From contig JAFUPA010000054.1 in the NCBI GenBank assembly GCA_017481575.1, positions 25,914 through 89,913 on the forward strand: a DNA stretch of 64,000 nt. Direction: 5' to 3'. This stretch comes from Clostridia bacterium (GTDB taxonomy: Bacteria > Bacillota > Clostridia > Oscillospirales > Acutalibacteraceae). This document shows positions 59,271 through 64,000 of the stretch, one piece after another (the first letter of the stretch is position 1; each line of letters begins with the position of its first letter). The position numbers and the translations under genes are program-made. The notes beneath the pieces were generated by a model. That model was not told the origin of the DNA. It was given only the letters and a program-made list of their open reading frames with translations, and searched no databases.

Positions 59271-59813
59271 TTAGAGAGTAATCCAAAATCTCTTCAAATT
59301 GCGCTTTCTGTCTTGTTCATATACGGTGGTTTCATAAATACCACCATTGTTAAGTATTGTTTTTTCGCTTCCGAGATTGCCATCAATACAAGATATAAGT
59401 ATTTTATCAAGACCGATTTCTTTGCAATAAGGAAGAACAGCTTTCAACATTGATGTTGCATAACCTTTTCTTCTTTCGTCAGGTTTTATTGAATACCCGA
59501 TATGCCCACCAAATTTTGAAAGCCAATCATTGAAATAATGGCGCACCTGTATCATACCCACAAGTCGATTATCAGCCTTGCGGATGTAGAAAAATTGCGT
59601 TGTTAAAACCCACCCGTCAGGAAGTGTTTCCTGCGATGTGTATTTTCTGCAATCAGAAATATATGCAAGTGAATCCTCACATCTGCGGAGAGGACCGCAA
59701 CCATCCATGGATGAGTCTGCATCCAGAAAAGCCTGCTTATATTCAGCAATCTGCTCTGCATATTCTTCACTCGGCTCAACCAAGAAGAATTCTCCATTAT
59801 CTATTTTTATCAT
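59271..59813 (-). CDS. GNAT-family N-acetyltransferase
   Basis: A 180 aa protein with GHIGYSIKPDERRKGYATSMLKAVL (acetyl-CoA motif) and a long N-terminal half typical of larger GNATs. The substrate is unknown. It lies 29 bp downstream of the nucleosidase gene on the same strand; the two look like cargo inserted between repA and the mobilization genes. Confidence 0.85.
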   Translation of the reverse strand: MIKIDNGEFFLVEPSEEYAEQIAEYKQAFLDADSSMDGCGPLRRCEDSLAYISDCRKYTSQETLPDGWVLTTQFFYIRKADNRLVGMIQVRHYFNDWLSKFGGHIGYSIKPDERRKGYATSMLKAVLPYCKEIGLDKILISCIDGNLGSEKTILNNGGIYETTVYEQDRKRNLKRFWITL

Positions 59814-59842
59814 ATCTATCTCACCTTACTTATATAAAAAGT

Positions 59843-60529
59843 TTAACAGTCTATATATTTTACGGATGACTGCAAAGCAAGTGATAAATACTCATCAATA
59901 ATTTTGTTCATTATAATTGGAACATTGGTTAAAAATGAATTCAACTGTTCTTCATTTGGTGAGTTTTGTGCATCAGTGGGGAAATCTGATATGCCTTTTA
60001 TTATAATGCATTCAACACTGTTTGCCTTGCAAATATAAGCGATAGCTGCTGCTTCTGTATCTGCAACAGTTATTCCGTTTTCTTTTAATTCTAAATAATC
60101 TTTCCACATAACAACAGCTTTATCTGCAGTTCCTATTGTACCTGTCAGTATATCAAAACCTAACAAATCTAAATCAAAAGAAATAGTAAAACTATCCTTA
60201 ATCAACGGCTCCTGTTCTTTTACTGTACAATCATATTGTACTGCTTTATCCGGAATAAATATATCCAAGTTTTTAAATCTATCATCTATACCTGCACAGG
60301 TTCCTGCAACTATTATTTTCTTTAAATCAAAATGGTCTATTATATATTGTGTAGCTGCAGAGCAGTTAACTTTTCTAACGCCACACCTATAAAAAAGCAC
60401 ATTTTCGCCATTTATTTCAGTTGTAAAATACTCTCCAAATGGATACTTGATACAACAATCTACATTCATTTGAAATCTATCTAAAATAGCTTTCCATTCT
60501 CTTTTAGATGCTATACTTATGCCTATCAT
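59843..60529 (-). CDS. Nucleoside phosphorylase-superfamily protein
   Basis: A 228 aa protein of the PNP/UDP family: VAGTCAGIDDRFKNLDIFIPDKAVQ, a GTIGTADKAV strand and the catalytic DTEAAAIAYICK with the ribose-binding Glu and acid Asp, close to MTA/SAH nucleosidases. It would cleave a nucleoside or modified nucleoside. It may be a defence or salvage cargo gene, transcribed with the GNAT at 59271. Confidence 0.8.
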   Translation of the reverse strand: MIGISIASKREWKAILDRFQMNVDCCIKYPFGEYFTTEINGENVLFYRCGVRKVNCSAATQYIIDHFDLKKIIVAGTCAGIDDRFKNLDIFIPDKAVQYDCTVKEQEPLIKDSFTISFDLDLLGFDILTGTIGTADKAVVMWKDYLELKENGITVADTEAAAIAYICKANSVECIIIKGISDFPTDAQNSPNEEQLNSFLTNVPIIMNKIIDEYLSLALQSSVKYIDC

Positions 60530-60630
60530 AATATTACTCCTATATTAAACTGCAGTTTTTATAAAACCTAAATTCTAAATTATGAGTTTATTATACCACA
60601 CCCACACCAAACAAATCAACCTGAATACAT

Positions 60631-60667
60631 ATCCTCGTGCTTACAGTTCAAGTACGAGGATTTTTTA
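60631..60667 (+). terminator. Terminator before the mobilization region
   Basis: A 12 bp stem (60631-60642 with 60650-60661) with one mismatch and seven-base loop, followed by six T. Confidence 0.75.
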
Positions 60668-60748
60668 ATGAAAAAATCCAAGTAAAGGAAGTGAAAAAAT
60701 GCTTTAGCAAACCGACCGAAAAAACAGTGAAAAAACGTGGCATAAGTC

Positions 60749-60806
60749 TTAGCAAGCATTGGATTTGTGCATACAAATCCCACTTGTTAGGGACTACCCC
60801 TAAAAC
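60749..60806 (+). other. Candidate origin of transfer
   Basis: Two adjacent inverted repeats, GGATTTGT-GCAT-ACAAATCC (60761-60780) and TTAGGG-ACTAC-CCCTAA (60787-60803), lie just upstream of two MobC/RHH-type genes, where oriT is normally found in such elements. No nick site can be assigned by eye. Confidence 0.45.
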
Positions 60807-60828
60807 CCGAAAGACAGGAGGTGAAAAA

Positions 60829-61179
60829 TTGAAGCTCACAAAAACCATATTTTTGTATCTGAATGAAAAAGAATTTGAAATGCTGACAAAGGACGCCGAA
60901 AGAGCAAATATGAGCAGGTCAAAGTTTATCAGGCGTCAGATTGATAATGCAAAAATGAAACCGACCTTGGGTATGGACTATGAGAAATATATCAATCTGC
61001 TTGAGCCCATATGTGACAAATTAAGCATTGTTTCAAAAAGAGTGTGGCAAACAAAAATGCTTGATACGGTAATGCTTCGTGAGGCTCTTAAAAGCACAAA
61101 TGAAATTATGCCCGAAATCATAAAAGCAAAGGAGGTGGCACAGTGCGTACAAGAGCAAGAAGAATCGCAGTTAGAGTAA
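60829..61179 (+). CDS. MobC-like relaxosome protein (first)
   Basis: A 116 aa protein starting at a TTG after AGGAGGTG. The N-terminal strand TKTIFLYLNEKEFEMLTKDAERANMSRSKFIRRQ region is a ribbon-helix-helix motif; the C-terminal half is helical, as in MobC proteins that bind oriT. The frame extends upstream to 60637 but without support. It overlaps the next gene by 37 bp. Confidence 0.75.
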   Translation: MKLTKTIFLYLNEKEFEMLTKDAERANMSRSKFIRRQIDNAKMKPTLGMDYEKYINLLEPICDKLSIVSKRVWQTKMLDTVMLREALKSTNEIMPEIIKAKEVAQCVQEQEESQLE

Positions 61180-61481
61180 GTGAAGAACAATACAATAAAA
61201 TCAACCGTTTGACAAAGCGTAGCTTTTTTACAAAGGAACAAGTGTTGCGGGATATTATTCTTGGCTATCCCATTCAGGAAGACAGGTCATCTGAATGTAT
61301 GGAGTTTATTCTGAAGCTCCGTGGAATTGCAAGCACCTTAAACAATCTTTTCAGAAACTACGGTTTATCAGATTTACCCATCGGCAAGGAAATGGAACAG
61401 ACCGCTGATGCGGTTGTTGAAACAAACAGTTTGATTGAAGACTGTGTTTTTATTACAAGAATGAAAAGGAGAATTAAATGA
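61143..61481 (+). CDS. MobC-like relaxosome protein (second)
   Basis: A 112 aa protein starting at a GTG after AAAGGAGGTG. Basic N-terminus RTRARRIAVRVSEEQYNKINRLTK and a helical LRGIASTLNNLFRNYG stretch fit the MobC/RHH family. It overlaps the previous gene by 37 bp and the ParB gene by 4 bp, so all are translationally coupled. Confidence 0.75.
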   Translation: MRTRARRIAVRVSEEQYNKINRLTKRSFFTKEQVLRDIILGYPIQEDRSSECMEFILKLRGIASTLNNLFRNYGLSDLPIGKEMEQTADAVVETNSLIEDCVFITRMKRRIK

Positions 61482-62404
61482 ATAAAGAAGATAATTTTAT
61501 TAACACCCTGTTTGAGGAAACAGATGAAACCAAAGAAACTGAGGCTGTAGAGCCTCAGAAAACCGAAATCGTAAATATGTCAGTCGGGAACATTGTCCCT
61601 AATCTCAAAAATCCGTACAAGTGCCGTGAGGAAGATATGAAGCCGTTGGAGGACAGTATCCGTGAAAACGGTATTATTCAGCCTCTTATGGTGCGAAAGG
61701 ATGATAAGGCGAATGTGTTTGAAATCGTATCAGGTCACAGAAGATACCTTGCAGCAACAAGACTTGAAATGACAGAGGTGCCGGTGGTAGTTCTGTCTAT
61801 TAGCAAGGAAGAAGCAGATATTATCCTTGTTGACAGTAATCTGCACCGAGAGCATATTCTTCCCTCGGAAAAAGCCTTTGCATACAAGATGAAAATGGAT
61901 GCTCTTAAAAAGCAGGGCAAACGCACAGATTTAACTTCGGACCGAGTCGGACCGAAGTTGTCTGCAGATGAAATTTCCGACACCGACAGTGCTTCTCAGT
62001 TGAAAAGATATATCCGTCTTACTAACCTGATTCCAAGGTTCCTTGCTTTGGTAGATAGCGGTAAAATCGCACTTGGTCCTGCTGTTGAGTTTTCATATCT
62101 CAGCCAAGGTCATCAGAACTTTTTATCTGAAGCTATTGAGAAAGAGCTTGCTACACCATCCCTTGCACAAGCTCAGAAATTAAAGAAGCTGGAACAAGAG
62201 GGAAAGCTTGATGTCGGTACAATTCTTAGTATGGTTAAACAGCCTAAGCCCAATCAGGTTGTTACAGTTAAAATCCCCGAGGATAAAATCAGCAAATATA
62301 TGAAACCTACTGCTACCGTAAAGGAAAAGGAAGATTTTCTTGCAAGGGCGGTTGAATATTATGGTAAGCATCTTATGCGACAGAAAGACAGAGGTGCGAG
62401 ATAA
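61478..62404 (+). CDS. ParB/Spo0J-family partition protein
   Basis: A 308 aa protein. The ParB nuclease-like N-terminal domain has ENGIIQPLMVRK, VSGHRRYLAAT and SNLHREHILPSEKAFAY; the HTH-bearing middle carries SASQLKRYIRLTNLI; the C-terminus is charged. There is no ParA in the window. Such ParB-like proteins are standard in Tn1549-type elements. It shares its stop region with the next start (1-base overlap). Confidence 0.88.
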   Translation: MNKEDNFINTLFEETDETKETEAVEPQKTEIVNMSVGNIVPNLKNPYKCREEDMKPLEDSIRENGIIQPLMVRKDDKANVFEIVSGHRRYLAATRLEMTEVPVVVLSISKEEADIILVDSNLHREHILPSEKAFAYKMKMDALKKQGKRTDLTSDRVGPKLSADEISDTDSASQLKRYIRLTNLIPRFLALVDSGKIALGPAVEFSYLSQGHQNFLSEAIEKELATPSLAQAQKLKKLEQEGKLDVGTILSMVKQPKPNQVVTVKIPEDKISKYMKPTATVKEKEDFLARAVEYYGKHLMRQKDRGAR

Positions 62405-62640
62405 TGAAAAAAATAAAGGATTTTTACGGTCTCGGTTGTGACAGTGAATATATTATCGACGGTGTATGTTACAAGGTTTCATCCAAGTTTGCACCCGTTA
62501 ATATATGTAAGATAGAAAACACCATAAGTGACAAAGCACAAAAATATGTGGGCAGTGATTTTGCACATTTGACAAATGCTGATGATAAAAATACAATGAA
62601 TGCAGAATATGTATGTTTGACTGCCGGGAAGGAGGATTAA
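62404..62640 (+). CDS. Small conserved element protein (78 aa)
   Basis: An unknown 78-residue protein, without membrane segments, with three spread cysteines and a YIIDGVCYKVSSKFAP strand pair. It is coupled to parB upstream and to the serine recombinase downstream by 1-base overlaps, so it belongs to the same operon. No function can be given. Confidence 0.6.
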   Translation: MKKIKDFYGLGCDSEYIIDGVCYKVSSKFAPVNICKIENTISDKAQKYVGSDFAHLTNADDKNTMNAEYVCLTAGKED

Positions 62641-64000
62641 TGCAGTCTGAAGCAAACATCGGAATTACTGCTATCTACTGCCGATTATCAAGAGATGACG
62701 GTACAGAAACAGAGAGTAATTCAATCGGCAACCAAAAGAAAATGCTGACACAAAAGGCTAAGGAATTAGGTTTAACCAATACCAAGTATTATGTTGATGA
62801 CGGCTTTACGGGTACGAACTTCAATAGACCTGCTTTTCAGGAACTTCTTGATGACATTGATATTGGATATATCTCAGTTGTAATGGTGAAAGACCTTTCC
62901 CGATTAGGACGAGATTATGTTTCGGTAGGTCATTATACAGATAACTATTTTCCTGAGCATAACGTAAGGTTTATTGCTGTTAATGATATGGTTGACAGTG
63001 ATGAGGGTGAGAACGAAATCGCACCCTTCAAGAATGTTATGAATGAAATGTATGCGAGAGATATTTCAAGAAAAGTACGCTCTGCACACAGAATCAGAGG
63101 TAATATGGGAGAACCGCTTTCACAGCCACCTTACGGGTATATGAAAAGTCCTGAGAACAAGAAGAAGTGGATAATTGATACCGAAGCTGCAGAAGTGGTC
63201 AGAGACATTTACAGAATGTGTCTTGAGGGTATGGGTAACGAGTCAATCGCAAGAGAATTGCAGAACAGACAAGTTCTTATTCCTATGGCATATTGGCAAA
63301 GCAAAGGTTTAAACCGTGGCGGTAAGAAAACGCAACCGAATCCGTACAAGTGGTGTAAAACTACTGTTCAGAAAATACTCTGTCAACAGGAATACTGCGG
63401 TGACGTTATCAACTTCAAAACCTATTCCAAAAACTTCAAGAACAAAACCCGTATTGATAACCCTGTAGTGAATTGGAAAATCTTCAAGGATGTTCACGAG
63501 CCTATCATTGACCGAGATACTTGGGAAACGGTACAGAAGCTTGTTGCAAGAACAAAACGCAGAGCACCTAAGAAAGAGAATGCAAGAAAGCATATCTTCA
63601 GCGGTCTTATCCGTTGTGCAAATTGCGGAAGTAATATGAGGTATCATACAAATACCGTCAACAAGGATATTCACTATTTCAGTTGCGGTAATTATGTAAA
63701 GGATACCCGTGGTACTTGCCCTGAACGGCACTATATCCGTGCTGATGCACTTGAACAGATAGTAATCCTTGAACTGAAACGCCTTGCGATAATGCTTCAA
63801 CAGGATGAAAAGCTTCTTGCAGAAATCCTTGAAAAGAAAACCAATAAGGATTTCTATGATGAGAAGAAATATCTTGAGGGTGAGTTGCAGAAAGCCATAT
63901 CACGTCAACAGACAGTTGCAAATCTATATGAGAAACTGTATGAGGACAATGCAACGGGCAAAGTTACTGATGAATGGTTTACCCACATGTCCCACAAGTA
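62640..64000 (+). CDS. Large serine recombinase (partial, runs off the window)
   Basis: 453 codons are visible, open at the right end. The N-terminal resolvase domain has the nucleophile serine in YCRLSRDD (S17) and the RLGRDYV active-site arginines. It is followed by the recombinase domain (PPYGYMKSPENK, KWCKTTVQKILCQQEYCGD) and a zinc ribbon (RCANCGSNMRY with a later C). A coiled coil follows. It starts at an ATG after GGAGG, overlapping the previous stop by 1 base. It is the integrase of Tn1549/Tn4451-type elements, expected to excise and insert the region 5 element. Confidence 0.92.
   Translation, partial: MQSEANIGITAIYCRLSRDDGTETESNSIGNQKKMLTQKAKELGLTNTKYYVDDGFTGTNFNRPAFQELLDDIDIGYISVVMVKDLSRLGRDYVSVGHYTDNYFPEHNVRFIAVNDMVDSDEGENEIAPFKNVMNEMYARDISRKVRSAHRIRGNMGEPLSQPPYGYMKSPENKKKWIIDTEAAEVVRDIYRMCLEGMGNESIARELQNRQVLIPMAYWQSKGLNRGGKKTQPNPYKWCKTTVQKILCQQEYCGDVINFKTYSKNFKNKTRIDNPVVNWKIFKDVHEPIIDRDTWETVQKLVARTKRRAPKKENARKHIFSGLIRCANCGSNMRYHTNTVNKDIHYFSCGNYVKDTRGTCPERHYIRADALEQIVILELKRLAIMLQQDEKLLAEILEKKTNKDFYDEKKYLEGELQKAISRQQTVANLYEKLYEDNATGKVTDEWFTHMSHK

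Overview
The window reads as chromosome of a low-to-mid GC Gram-positive anaerobe of the class Clostridia, most likely a gut Oscillospiraceae/Ruminococcaceae-type organism. This rests on GGAGG-type ribosome binding sites with frequent GTG/TTG starts, A/T-rich sigma-A promoters, the FeoB/Cys-rich accessory pair, a tandem glycine riboswitch, TnpV proteins, and a Tn1549-like conjugative module. The species cannot be named from sequence alone.

Region 1 (1-24.8 kb) looks like core or stable accessory genome: the end of feoB, secreted or membrane-anchored hydrolases (unknown 478 aa protein, metallophosphoesterase, GH71/99-like enzyme, glycerophosphodiester phosphodiesterase), a heterodimeric ABC exporter in an operon with an FAD oxidoreductase, and an amino-sugar block. 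That block holds a cytoplasmic GH84 hexosaminidase, a BadF/BadG-type GlcNAc kinase, a SIS-domain sugar-phosphate protein, a ribokinase, a ribulose-phosphate-type 3-epimerase, a propeller plus alpha/alpha-barrel protein and a GPH-family sugar symporter.

Region 2 (24.8-32.8 kb) is a transition zone: a small-peptide transcript, a DUF3990 toxin-like/XRE pair with direct-repeat operators, a B12-binding radical SAM protein, an APC permease behind a glycine riboswitch, a YgjV-like membrane protein, small DUF proteins and dispersed hairpin repeats with tRNA-like fragments.

Region 3 (32.8-45.1 kb) is AT-richer and mobile-looking. Two tnpV copies, one frameshifted, bracket a two-gene operon: a dGTPase-family HD hydrolase and a second one fused to an N-terminal CYTH (triphosphate tunnel) domain. 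Next comes a leader-peptide/terminator attenuator controlling a run of small resistance-like genes (GNATs, methyltransferases, CPT-like kinase, GrpB, nucleotidyltransferase-GNAT, histidine phosphatase), two of them broken.

Region 4 (45.1-57.6 kb) is the most striking part: a defence island built on DNA inversion. A tyrosine recombinase stands next to two segments, each bounded by perfect inverted repeats (37 bp and 61 bp). Each repeat contains a recombinase-type core: 10-12 bp arms sharing an octamer, around a 7 bp spacer that is identical within a pair and different between pairs. Each segment holds two convergent transcription units starting just inside the repeats, and each has an inward-facing terminator just outside its right repeat. 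I infer that only the left unit is transcribed and that inversion swaps it. Segment A alternates a P-loop kinase with a TIR-domain protein. Segment B alternates an Mrr-nuclease/STAND-ATPase/TPR protein (Avs-like) with a UDP-galactopyranose mutase plus glycosyltransferase. A Kiwa-like pair (KwaA/KwaB, DUF4868) lies between them and runs straight into segment B.

Region 5 (57.6-64 kb) is one end of a conjugative or mobilizable element: a structured RNA candidate, iteron-like repeats, a RepA_N replication protein, a GNAT and a nucleosidase as cargo, an oriT-like hairpin region, two MobC/RHH proteins, ParB and a large serine recombinase that runs off the window.
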